Source: Endotrypanum monterogeii
Taxonomy: Eukaryota; Euglenozoa; Kinetoplastea; Trypanosomatida; Trypanosomatidae
Length of the DNA stretch: 64,000 nt
Reading direction: 5' to 3'
Assembly: GCA_000333855.2 (NCBI GenBank)
Contig: CM007320.1
Coordinates: 450,734 to 514,733 of the forward strand
The position numbers were made by a program, and so were the translations under genes. The notes under the pieces are model-generated. The model did not search any database. It was not told the origin of the DNA and saw only the letters and a program-made list of their open reading frames with translations. This document shows positions 19,370 to 28,062 of this stretch, piece by piece. How positions within the stretch are numbered: position 1 is the stretch's first letter; the number at the start of each line of letters is the position of its first letter.

Positions 19370-20986
19370 ATGGCCGATGCCACGTCGTACCTCAAACTGT
19401 GTCGGAAGATACAGACCGATCGATTTGGAAGATCCGGTGTAGCTCGAAAGGATGAACTTGTCAGAACCAATGAAGGACATGTGGAGGTTCCCTCAATCCG
19501 TAGCTCCGAAGATGATAATAATGAAACGCCCGACCTAGCCGCAGATGGTGTGGTGAGGATCAAGTTAAATGACACTCAGCGGGATGTCCAGCAACTCCCT
19601 ATGAAGAAGAAGAAAGGAGCGAAACGGGCCCGCGATGACAGCGACAATGAGGACCCGGTGATGCCGCCAGCGGTCCCATCGGACTTGACACTTACAGCAC
19701 CGACTGTAGCGCACGCGGATCAGCCTGCTGGAAGCGTGGAGTTTGACGGCGCGTTGAACCTTACCAATATGGCCTCTCCCACTGCACCGGTGCCACCTGT
19801 GGAGGAAGCAGCACAGCGTATCAGCCTCATGTCAAAATGGTTTCCTGCGTCTTTACAAGAGCGAAGCCTGGACGCAGCGGTCGCGCCATCCTTGACCTTT
19901 GTTGAGGTGACGGTTGAACGCGTAAACAAGATGCGCGAATATGTTCTTACCCTTCGCTACGGCATAGAGGATGTCGAGGCGCTTTTGGAGGGAACGCGGG
20001 ACATGCAGCCAAACATTTGGGATAAGGGGACGGAAGAGGGCAATGGTTGTAGTCAGCGAGGACGAAGACCGTATTGGGATCTCTCGGGCAAGGAGGTTCG
20101 CGCGCTGGTGCGATGCGTTGGTCTCCCTTCATTTACGCAGGCACTGGCCGAGTTTTCCGGCGGTTCCTTCAGCTCTCACTTTTTGGCAGCAGCAGCAGTC
20201 CATCGCCTTTTGTCTCGGCGCCGTCGGTTGGGCGTACCGATGAGCTACAACATAAAGGCGTGGCATGAGTATCTTCACAGGTACGGTCCCGAAATCGGAT
20301 GCGTGCCACGCCTTTCAGAAATTCTATGGTTGAGCGCAGCTAGCAGCTCAGCGTTGTTTACCGCCACGTCAACACGGCTATTACGTGGTGCGCGCTCCTG
20401 TGCGGGGAACACCGTCGTCCCCGATGCCACCGACGACGAGAGCGTATCGTCTAACGAGTCAGAAGGGCGCGTAAAAAAATCGGATTGGCCGAGGTTCTTC
20501 GACAACACGGAAACAGTTGTCGATGAACTGCCGCCGGCGACGGAAATCTCCTTTCTTGACGCACCATTTAGCTTTGCGTCCACTCTCACTCCTGAACAAA
20601 GGTCACTACTCTCCTTTCTCCGCTTCCTCATGCCGACTTCACACCCGTCACGCAAAAGGATTACGTCGGTGGGCTACGGGGTGTGGCTTTTCGCAGCATG
20701 TAGTGTTCTCGATATACCACTCGACCCTGATACAGACCGCCTCGCACATGACCTGTTCCGAACTTGCTGCCGCCACCTCCGCACACTGGCCTCCTGGAAA
20801 GGAGTTTCTGGTAGCACTCGCGACTTGCTCTTGAGCAAGCTGAATGCTCGTGTCACGTCTGGCGCGCCGCCTTGCTACGCTTCCCTAGACGACGTTTGTC
20901 GAGAAGATGTACTGGCGCTGTATACAATCATTGTTGTCCTCGCTCGCTTTTTCCGTCAAAATCAGGATCACTTCATGCCCCTGTAA
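19370..20986 (+). CDS. Probable Gemin2/SIP1-like protein (538 aa)
   Basis: Gemin2 is the SMN partner that holds the Sm protein ring during spliceosomal snRNP assembly. The C-terminal third fits the Gemin2 helical domain: YWDLSGKEVRALVRC near residue 235, TPEQRSLLSFLRFLMP near 400, then VGYGVWLFAACSVLDIPLDP near 430 followed by a Leu/Arg-rich helix and ALYTIIVVLARFFRQNQ at the end. This matches in order the metazoan pattern of a WLYALLACLEKPL-type helix followed by an LLICLVSRYFDQRD-type terminus, as I remember it. The N-terminal ~230 residues are mostly disordered, with a basic KKKKGAKRAR stretch that could be a nuclear signal. A longer frame from 18983 exists, but splice signals lie between, so ATG 19370 is preferred. 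The assignment is by eye and needs a profile search. Confidence 0.55.
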   Translation: MADATSYLKLCRKIQTDRFGRSGVARKDELVRTNEGHVEVPSIRSSEDDNNETPDLAADGVVRIKLNDTQRDVQQLPMKKKKGAKRARDDSDNEDPVMPPAVPSDLTLTAPTVAHADQPAGSVEFDGALNLTNMASPTAPVPPVEEAAQRISLMSKWFPASLQERSLDAAVAPSLTFVEVTVERVNKMREYVLTLRYGIEDVEALLEGTRDMQPNIWDKGTEEGNGCSQRGRRPYWDLSGKEVRALVRCVGLPSFTQALAEFSGGSFSSHFLAAAAVHRLLSRRRRLGVPMSYNIKAWHEYLHRYGPEIGCVPRLSEILWLSAASSSALFTATSTRLLRGARSCAGNTVVPDATDDESVSSNESEGRVKKSDWPRFFDNTETVVDELPPATEISFLDAPFSFASTLTPEQRSLLSFLRFLMPTSHPSRKRITSVGYGVWLFAACSVLDIPLDPDTDRLAHDLFRTCCRHLRTLASWKGVSGSTRDLLLSKLNARVTSGAPPCYASLDDVCREDVLALYTIIVVLARFFRQNQDHFMPL

Positions 20987-21970
20987 AAAAAAAAAATGTC
21001 GAGGCTCCTGAGAGGTGGGAATTCAACCCTATTTCGTGGATCTGCGAACATGCCCGTAAGTGTATCAGTGTTGCAGTGTGCGTGTATCCTCTGATGGTAT
21101 GGGGGGGGGAGAGGGAGACTTACCTACGAGTAGTTTGGAGGTCGATCCTAGTGCACATCCCGAAACATGGTGTTGTGGATCTTGAGACTGAAGCATGAGT
21201 TCAAAGGAATACGCTTAAAACAAAATATGGTTCAAAGACAAGTGGCTCGCTTTTCTTGTGCAGATATCTTACTTAATATGTCTTTTGGGGGTTGGTTGAC
21301 GGCGCTGTAAGTGGCAGCGAGAAGCTGCTGCTGCGCAAACCAGAGGGATACCTCCCTAAACGGCTGCAGTCTCGCATCATATGAAAAATCGTCTGTGCCA
21401 AAGAGATTTCTGGTCCTTTAACATGTCCCGTTTCTCTCACCACCTGTACGTGGGTGGGGGGGGGGTAGGTACGCCTTTCTTTCGTTGGTAGTCGGGCTGT
21501 TCTTGTTCCTTTGTCACCTTGTTGCATATCGCGCCTCTTTCCCTTCTATAAATCTGCTCGTATTCCAAAAAAAAAAATTGAAGTCGCAAACCTAACATTT
21601 CCTGTCAGAGGTCATATTAGCAATGTAAATATATCTGCAAACATATACATGTTGCACTGGTGTTTTTCCGAGTTTCAGTCATTCTGCACGAGTCAGTGAT
21701 GTCACTTCAAAATTCCCTCGTGTTGTGATTTATTTATTTATATACATTTCTACTACTGTTACTGCTTCTTTTTTTTTATTGCTAGTTGCAGCACATCTGG
21801 CTGCTGAAGTCTGCGGCTTCTCAATTTTTTTCCTGAGAGCACGAGCAATAAAAATATACTGGACCCGACACAGTGGAGCATAGAGTTTTTCCGCACCAAT
21901 CGATGAATTTTTTTTTTTGTTTAGGAAGACGCGCGGTCCCAGAGACGAACACAAAAAGAGAGTTGCTCTC
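20987..21970. other. Spacer
   Basis: No gene seen. It includes an A run directly after the stop (20985-20996), G runs near 21101 and 21459-21467, and a T tract at about 21909-21918 that precedes the next acceptor. Confidence 0.6.
21923..21924 (+). promoter_or_regulatory. Candidate spliced-leader acceptor
   Basis: A run of about 11 T and GTTTAG precede this AG. The resulting 46-nt 5' UTR contains no other ATG before 21971. Confidence 0.6.
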
Positions 21971-22753
21971 ATGTTCGCGTTGCTGTGTTGCGCAGATTTG
22001 GAGGGTGAAAAAGTAAATCTCGAGGTCACCCTAGACAACTTCCCCTCTTCCTTGCCTAGATTGCTGGACGATCTCTCTTACATTTTCAGCTGCGAGGTGG
22101 AGGCGTTGGCCTCATCAAGGAACAGCGGAAAGGCATTGCAACCCTTCCAGATTATGGGTATATATATATATGATGACCTGCTCCTGCACTGGACAAAGTT
22201 CAAGTCGCTGACTCAGCTGCACCAGTACGACCAACTTTATATCTCGCAGCCCGAAACACAGTGGCACGTCGACGTACAAAAGGAATTGCCCCCTCCGCGC
22301 AGATCTGCATTTGGTCAGGCGCACTCGATCGTTCAGGACTCGGCCACTCTCGCATCATCCAAGGGAGAAGATGGTGCGTCATCTCTCTGGCGAAACCACG
22401 AGGACCGTACTCACAGTCCTGCGATGGCAAATACTCACGCACACCAAAAAATCGCTCCGATCTGCTCGCCGGTACGAGCGCAGCTTGAAGAACAGCGGCG
22501 AGAGGAGGAGAGATTGGCGCATCGTTTGTCGCTTGTACGGAGTGAGCGGCTGCGTCTGGAACGCGAGGCGCAGCGGGAAGAGGAGAAGGAGCGTCGACAA
22601 CGAGCCCTAGAGACAGACCGATTGCTGAAAAGCAAGGAGGAGGAAATACGGTCGAAGCGAGACGCTTTATCAAGAGCGGAGGAGGAGTTCCGCCTGTTTC
22701 TCTTGGAGAAGCAGCGAATGGTGGATCAATCTGCATCTCTCTCAGGACTGTGA
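21971..22753 (+). CDS. Unidentified protein with a compact N-terminal domain and C-terminal coiled coil (260 aa)
   Basis: No family named with confidence. ATG 21971 follows AG at 21923-21924; the frame upstream has only TTG. Residues 1-105 look like a folded alpha/beta domain (starts MFALLCCADLEGEKVNLEVT, later LYIFSC-like and QYDQLYISQPETQW segments), reminiscent of small ubiquitin-like or PB1-like folds seen at the N-termini of cytoskeletal proteins. Residues about 165-255 are a highly charged Glu/Arg-rich helix (EEQRREEERLAHRLSLVRSE and onward), a clear coiled coil. There is no membrane segment. A basal body or axonemal structural role is plausible from the architecture but unproven. Confidence 0.75.
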   Translation: MFALLCCADLEGEKVNLEVTLDNFPSSLPRLLDDLSYIFSCEVEALASSRNSGKALQPFQIMGIYIYDDLLLHWTKFKSLTQLHQYDQLYISQPETQWHVDVQKELPPPRRSAFGQAHSIVQDSATLASSKGEDGASSLWRNHEDRTHSPAMANTHAHQKIAPICSPVRAQLEEQRREEERLAHRLSLVRSERLRLEREAQREEEKERRQRALETDRLLKSKEEEIRSKRDALSRAEEEFRLFLLEKQRMVDQSASLSGL

Positions 22754-23684
22754 ACATGTGGGGATGCCACGCTATTGCGTCTCTTGCAACTTTCTCTACA
22801 TAAATGTATATGTGTATATATATATATATATATACATGTAGAGAACAAAGAAGATGAGTCTAGAGCCCCGCTTAAACTCTGATGACTCCTGTTTCCGCGT
22901 CGAACGACTGTCTTCCCTCTCTTGGAATACAACGCACTCTCTCGGGGGTGGATGTCATAAGTGGTAGTGATGGCGATGGTCGAAAAAGGTGGGAAGCGTT
23001 TATACCCTGAGAGCAAAATCAAAGCAATTTTTTTTTTTTTCGTGTGTGTGTGGGGGGTGGGGGAGTTGCATCTCTACTGCAGGGAGAAAGGGGGGGGGTG
23101 GAGGTCCCTGTGACAGGGGTATTTCTGATCTTTCTGAATGTAGACGCATCGGCTGTTTTATGTTTCCTGCTCTTCCTGTCAAACTTATTCGTGGTTTGAT
23201 GTGTCTTTCTCTTTTTTTCGCTTGCGGCTGCGGTGACCTTATATGTGATTTAGTGTGATATGTGCGTGTTCGTGCCTTCTCCCTGCCACCAGAGGACGCA
23301 TCATTTGCCGCTTCGATTAGACTGACACAGTACACCATTTTTTTGCCATGTATGCGCCCACATCCGTGTACATTTCTTCCTTCTTGTGTCTTCCCTTAAA
23401 AAATAAAACGAATGCACTTGAGATGTGGTGGAGTGAACCGCACCTCTGACGAAACCCTCCGCACATCCTCCCATCTCACTTCGTCCATCTCTGAATTTAA
23501 CTACGGCACTATCCTAGAAGCCTAGGGTCATCGCGAGAATAAAAGCACACGCCGCAATACAAGTGAAAAATTGCACTCCTCAGCAGCGGAAACAGGGCTA
23601 GAGCTCATCTTGCGGTAGTGTTGCAGTGCTCACGCAAGAACCTAGGTGAAGTCGTGAACACCACCCTTAGGAGAGCCAACACTT
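22754..23684. other. Spacer
   Basis: No gene seen. It has a (TA)n tract at 22815-22834, a T run at about 23029-23040 and G runs near 23050 and 23092. Confidence 0.6.
22815..22834. repeat. (TA)10 microsatellite
   Basis: Perfect TA tract 62 bases after the stop of the preceding gene. Confidence 0.95.
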
Positions 23685-24671
23685 ATGTCGTCTACCCCGC
23701 GCGGCCAGCGCCTTCGCTGTTCACCGTGCGTGCATAGCCTACCCACCGATGGGAGCGAGAGGAATGACGCTTTCTCGGAGGACGACATTGATAACGCTGC
23801 CTCCGAAGTGTTGTCTCAACTTCAGGCGGTGGTAGTGAGGGTATCGCAGCAGTTGGCCAACGAGTGTCGTCGGGCCGCCGAACAACGCAAGCGCATCCAT
23901 GACTTGGAAAGGATCGTCGAGGAACAGGACGCGAGACTTAAGGTTTTTCAAGCGCAATCTTCTTCTGTGCGGGATGAGTCCAGCCCATCCCTGTTGAATC
24001 ATGAGCAGGATCTTCGCTTGCGAGGTGCTAATTCTTTTCATGCCACTCGCCAATCTAGTGTTATTCAGGTCCCATCCGAGGTGCACATCTCAGCAGCGCA
24101 GGTAGATGACCGTGTTAATGAAGAATTTCGGCGTGTTGCTCCGATTTACAACCCAGCCCCCTCCAGCGGTTTCGAGGAGGTCAGTCCCATTGTCGCTGCA
24201 GTTCTGCGCTGTCTAGCAATGGAGGTACTACAGCTGCAGCACGCCGCGCGACAAGATGAGGCAAACACAAGCGCTCTCTCACACATCGAGTCACCGGTGT
24301 CGTTGAATCACTCCGCAGCAACCTGGACACCTCCGCTCGAGACAAATTTTAAGAGACGCTCTTTCCAACTTTATCCCAAAAGGGGATATGTTGCGCATTG
24401 TGCAGAGCCGACACCGCAACCGAGGAAACAAAAAAAAATACGACTTCTGGGTGCATCCAATGCCGCAGCGAGGTGCGCTTCGCTAGGGAGATGTGCTGGC
24501 ACTGACAGCAAAGCAGCGAGCTTTACTGGTTTTGCTCCAACGGCGGGGTCGAAAAGAGAGCCCGAATCGGTCGTTAAGACAACACCAGAAGTGTGTGCAT
24601 CAACTGTGGCCTCTGTGTACGAGGATGCCGTCTCCATTTTGTCGGACATAAGTGCTCGCTACGGCTTGTGA
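23685..24671 (+). CDS. Unidentified coiled-coil protein (328 aa)
   Basis: No family recognised. It starts at ATG 23685 and stops at TGA 24669-24671. Residues about 35-90 form a heptad-like helix (SEVLSQLQAVVVRVSQQLAN, then HDLERIVEEQDARLKVFQAQ), consistent with a parallel coiled coil. A second helical element lies near 165-190 (VAAVLRCLAMEVLQLQHAAR). The remainder is Ser/Thr/Pro-rich and basic (PRKQKKIRL near 247). There are no transmembrane segments, zinc motifs or enzymatic signatures. The arrangement resembles small structural or kinetochore/cytoskeleton-linked proteins of the group, but this is not a functional call. Confidence 0.7.
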   Translation: MSSTPRGQRLRCSPCVHSLPTDGSERNDAFSEDDIDNAASEVLSQLQAVVVRVSQQLANECRRAAEQRKRIHDLERIVEEQDARLKVFQAQSSSVRDESSPSLLNHEQDLRLRGANSFHATRQSSVIQVPSEVHISAAQVDDRVNEEFRRVAPIYNPAPSSGFEEVSPIVAAVLRCLAMEVLQLQHAARQDEANTSALSHIESPVSLNHSAATWTPPLETNFKRRSFQLYPKRGYVAHCAEPTPQPRKQKKIRLLGASNAAARCASLGRCAGTDSKAASFTGFAPTAGSKREPESVVKTTPEVCASTVASVYEDAVSILSDISARYGL

Positions 24672-25198
24672 GGAAAAGAGAAGCCACACCAGCGACAGCG
24701 CTGCTTTGAACGCAGACTGGGGAAATGCTGCTAGGGATGCTCGTGTAGCAAAAGAAGTAAAGAAAGAATTTGCGCATACTGTCGCGTACGCTGGGTTTAG
24801 GTAAGCGCAAGCTCGGATGCACACGTTTCCTTCTTTTTTTTATTGTTCTTCAAACTGTGCCACTGTCTAGATACCAAGGTGTATTGGTTTCCATCCGACA
24901 ACACGGAAAAAAAAAATTACACTGGGCTGGTAAATCAATTTAGAGTCAGAGGTGCAAACAGTCGTCCAAATGCTGCCCTCCCCGCCCTCGCTCATAAATG
25001 GTGAGGCTGCGCGGTTGCGATATTCAATTGAGAACTGCGTGCTGGGTGGTCCCTGGCGATGGTAATGAATGTGTCTCTGCGTGGGAGCAGGTCTGTGTCC
25101 TCGGTATTTTGGCTTCTTTTGATATTCTATTCCTTTCCTTTTTCCCTACGTTTCGAAACCTCGAATAATTTAAACTCGTTCACATCACAACCCTGTGG

Positions 25199-25200
<2 letters not shown>

Positions 25201-25242
<42 letters not shown>
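25201..25242. repeat. (AT)21 microsatellite left of the gap
   Basis: A 42-base AT tract followed by GT repeats and then noise-like sequence. Confidence 0.95.
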
Positions 25243-25253
<11 letters not shown>

Positions 25254-25254
<1 letters not shown>

Positions 25255-25459
25255 AGTTACGTCGTCGTGTCGTGTGTAGTAGTCGTCGTAACGTACGTAC
25301 CGTACCGTACGTCCGTCCGTCCGGTACCGTACGACGACGAACGTAAACGAAAGAANNNNNNNNNNNNNNNNNNNNCCGTTTTCCCTTTACCGTTTACCGT
25401 TAACCGTAACGTTAAACGTAACTTAACGTTACTTACGTACTACTACACCTACGTAGTAC

Positions 25460-25460
<1 letters not shown>
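25254..25460. other. Assembly gap (20 N at 25356-25375) with flow-order noise on both sides
   Basis: Both flanks cycle through T-A-C-G with stutter (for example cgtaccgtaccgtacgtccg on the left and gtttaccgttaaccgtaacg on the right). This is the pattern of low-quality pyrosequencing read ends stopped by the neighbouring TA tracts. These flanking bases should not be trusted. Confidence 0.8.

Positions 25461-25504
<44 letters not shown>
25461..25504. repeat. (TA)22 microsatellite right of the gap
   Basis: A 44-base TA tract followed by GT repeats, mirroring the structure left of the gap. The two may be the same tract read from two contigs. Confidence 0.95.
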
Positions 25505-25508
<4 letters not shown>

Positions 25509-25791
25509 GTGTGTGTGTGTGGAACTTTGCTTCGGTGTGGCTGTGAATACGCACACGCGTATGCACTATATGTATATAATATTATTACTGTTATTGTGTG
25601 TGTGTATTTGTGTAAACATCTGTTCGTGCTTCGATAAAAAACCTTCTATCATTTTCAAGGTTGACAGTTTGTGCGACATCGAGAGAGAGCACTGGGCCAA
25701 CCTCGCTATCTCGAAGAAACATCGACAAGCTTCAGCCGCGAGAGACCCACAATCCTTAGCTCTACCTCCTTCATCAGCTATCTAGGCGCTC

Positions 25792-26883
25792 ATGTTGAGA
25801 CGAGTAAGCTACCAAAAGGCAGCCACGTTTGCAACGCTTCGACCGCGCTGTCTACACATACGATGCCTCCCTGCAGTTTCACGCCATCGCTCACCCTTCA
25901 TCTCAGATGACGTGTCAGCGGTTTTTATGGTGACACAAGTCTCAGCTCGCCGATGGCACGCGACATCATCGACTGAGAGCTCTGGCGCCTCTGGTGCACC
26001 CCCCATTGATGAGGAGGCCGTCATTCGCGCCGCGAAATGGAGCTCCTCCAACTTTGAAGAAAGACTGGGCTTCCGTGTCGGGGAGACTCTCACGGAAGAG
26101 CGCTTAAAGCGACACTACTACATTCTCGCAAAGCATTTTCATCCCGATACAGCATCAGGGAGCAGTTATGCTGGTGGCGGAAGCACCGCAGCTTACCAGG
26201 GGCAAACAGGAACAGGAAGTGATGGCGCTTTTCAAAATGTAAAAGAGGCATACGATGCGATCCAGAAAGCCCTGAGGAGAGGCAGTCAGGGGAATAGCAA
26301 CGCTTCCCACGGTTCCTCTAGGACGGACTTTGCTGGTGGTTTCGAGTACTCTGATGAAGCGCGACGCCGGTCACAAATGCGGCTTCTTGGAGACGCGGTC
26401 GTACTCTTTCTTTTCATGACATTGGCGTTTATATATATTGTTAGCCGCCACAACAAGTCACGCATGCAATCTCGCTATCTTGGGCATCTCATCTGGATCT
26501 TCTTTATGATTCAGCTATTCCCACGGCTGCTCGCAGCGGCAATTCTTTTCGCTGCGCATTCGGTGCAACTGCTCGAGAATGCAACACTGCAAGAGCAGGC
26601 GGCCATCTCGCTCATAGTAGAACGGTCTGAAAAGAGCTGCACAGTGAAGGTGGATGGTCTGCGCGCTGATGTGGAGCCGAATCTTGTCGTGCAGGTAACA
26701 ACTACAGTTGAAACTGACACAGGGGCTAGGGAGGTGGTTTCCTCAACTCTTACCTTCGACAAAGGCATCACGAAATTCACTTTGCCAGTGCCAGCTTACT
26801 CGGACTCCACTTACCACATCAAAGCTGTTGATGAGGCACGCAGGATGGTGTTGGTGGACCGGTCGCTTTCGGTAGGGATGTAG
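25792..26883 (+). CDS. Mitochondrial-type membrane J-domain protein (363 aa)
   Basis: J-proteins recruit and stimulate Hsp70. The J domain lies at about residues 92-161: helix II LKRHYYILAKHF, the essential HPD at 117-119, and helix III FQNVKEAYDAIQKAL. The HPD-to-helix III loop is enlarged by a ~25-residue Gly/Ser/Thr-rich insert. The N-terminus is Arg-rich, Ser-rich and free of acidic residues for about 38 positions, fitting a mitochondrial presequence. Two hydrophobic segments follow (about 200-217 and 231-256), then a beta-rich C-terminal domain (about 275-360). ATG 25792 is the first in frame, after AG at 25784-25785. It would probably sit in a mitochondrial membrane with the J domain towards an Hsp70 partner. 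Confidence 0.85.
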   Translation: MLRRVSYQKAATFATLRPRCLHIRCLPAVSRHRSPFISDDVSAVFMVTQVSARRWHATSSTESSGASGAPPIDEEAVIRAAKWSSSNFEERLGFRVGETLTEERLKRHYYILAKHFHPDTASGSSYAGGGSTAAYQGQTGTGSDGAFQNVKEAYDAIQKALRRGSQGNSNASHGSSRTDFAGGFEYSDEARRRSQMRLLGDAVVLFLFMTLAFIYIVSRHNKSRMQSRYLGHLIWIFFMIQLFPRLLAAAILFAAHSVQLLENATLQEQAAISLIVERSEKSCTVKVDGLRADVEPNLVVQVTTTVETDTGAREVVSSTLTFDKGITKFTLPVPAYSDSTYHIKAVDEARRMVLVDRSLSVGM

Positions 26884-28062
26884 GTGGCAGCGTAGCGCCA
26901 CACAAAAGACAAGCCGATCCAGTCTCCATTGCCCTATAGTGATACTTTTCGGCGCTAAGTGGGTCGTTTTTTTTTTTTTTCAGGTGAAGAGAATATGTGG
27001 ATCTCTGCGGAGCGTATTATAGGATGCTGAATGTCCCCAGAATAGATGACGTGCACATGAATTTCGCATCTGTGCGCAATCTTGGGAGCGTGTCAGCCCC
27101 TGTAGTGGTGCGTTGATGGTCTGGTTCGTGTAAATAGGTTGCTTTTTTGCCTATGATATATATTTATATATAACACTATATAAATTTATATAAATCTATA
27201 TAATTTTGCACGTATTTATATACCCCCCCCTTTTTTTTTTTTGGTGTTTGTGCGTGCGCTATGCTGCACGTGTGCGTGTGTCGTCACAGAGTCCACCTTC
27301 GCATCTTGAGTGGTGGTAACCCATGGCCTTTTGGCTAATATTGGAGGGAAAATAGCCGAGACTTCAGCCCCTGCATCTTCCTTTTTTTTTTCCGCCACAT
27401 GTGTGGAGGAGCGAATAAAACCGTACTACTCACTCCCAATCATCTTTTCAACGAGTGGGGTAATGGGGAGTGGACGAACCCCGTTGAGCAGCAGCAGAAC
27501 TCGAGCTCTGTTGCTTGACACTCATTTGGCGCTTCGCTGGAGTAGCTGGAGAAAAAATGTTCGTGATTGGTCACCTTCTTGTTTTCCCGAATCGTTGCAA
27601 CCCCTGGTGCGTCTTAGGTAGGAATATGGGTATGCGTCTTATGCGACACGCGTGCATGATGCCCATCACCTTAGCTTCTCTGACCCCTAGAAACACTTAT
27701 CATGTTTTTTATCTGTCTCCAAACTGCTTCTGAATCACTTGGTCACAATGCATTTCTCCTCTGGGTGCTAGGAAATCTTTACCCTCCTCCTCTCACCAAG
27801 AGAAACTAAACTGTACATATATATATATATATATATATATACGTATTTACATGTAACGTGGTGAAGATATAAAACGCATTCTTCTCCCCTCTCCTTACCA
27901 ACCAAAAGGAAAGAAAGGCATAACTAAACTGACGTAACAAGAAAAAAAAAGAGGGAGAAAGCACTCAGCTGCCGATAGAGAAATTGAATTTGCGCGGTCG
28001 GTCCCGCGTGTTTTTAGAACCGGTCTATCCCTTTCTTCTTCAACTGGAGGAAGTTCTTAATC
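26884..28062. other. Spacer
   Basis: No gene seen. It holds T runs near 26967 and 27230-27242, irregular AT-rich sequence at 27158-27220, a (TA)n tract at 27817-27841 and a pyrimidine stretch at about 28024-28040, with candidate acceptor AG at 28048-28049. Confidence 0.6.
27817..27841. repeat. (AT)12 microsatellite
   Basis: Perfect AT tract about 220 bases before NAA15. Confidence 0.95.

Larger units (their letters stand above)
24672..25791. other. Spacer with an assembly gap
   Basis: No gene seen. It contains two long TA tracts (25201-25242, 25461-25504), a 20-N gap (25356-25375) and noise-like flanks. A candidate acceptor AG at 25784-25785 precedes the J-protein start. Confidence 0.6.

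Noticed and set aside
25254..25460. Novel CGTA-type repeat array or CRISPR-like element
   Set aside because: No spaced direct repeats; the base order follows sequencing flow order next to N bases, so an artefact is far more likely.
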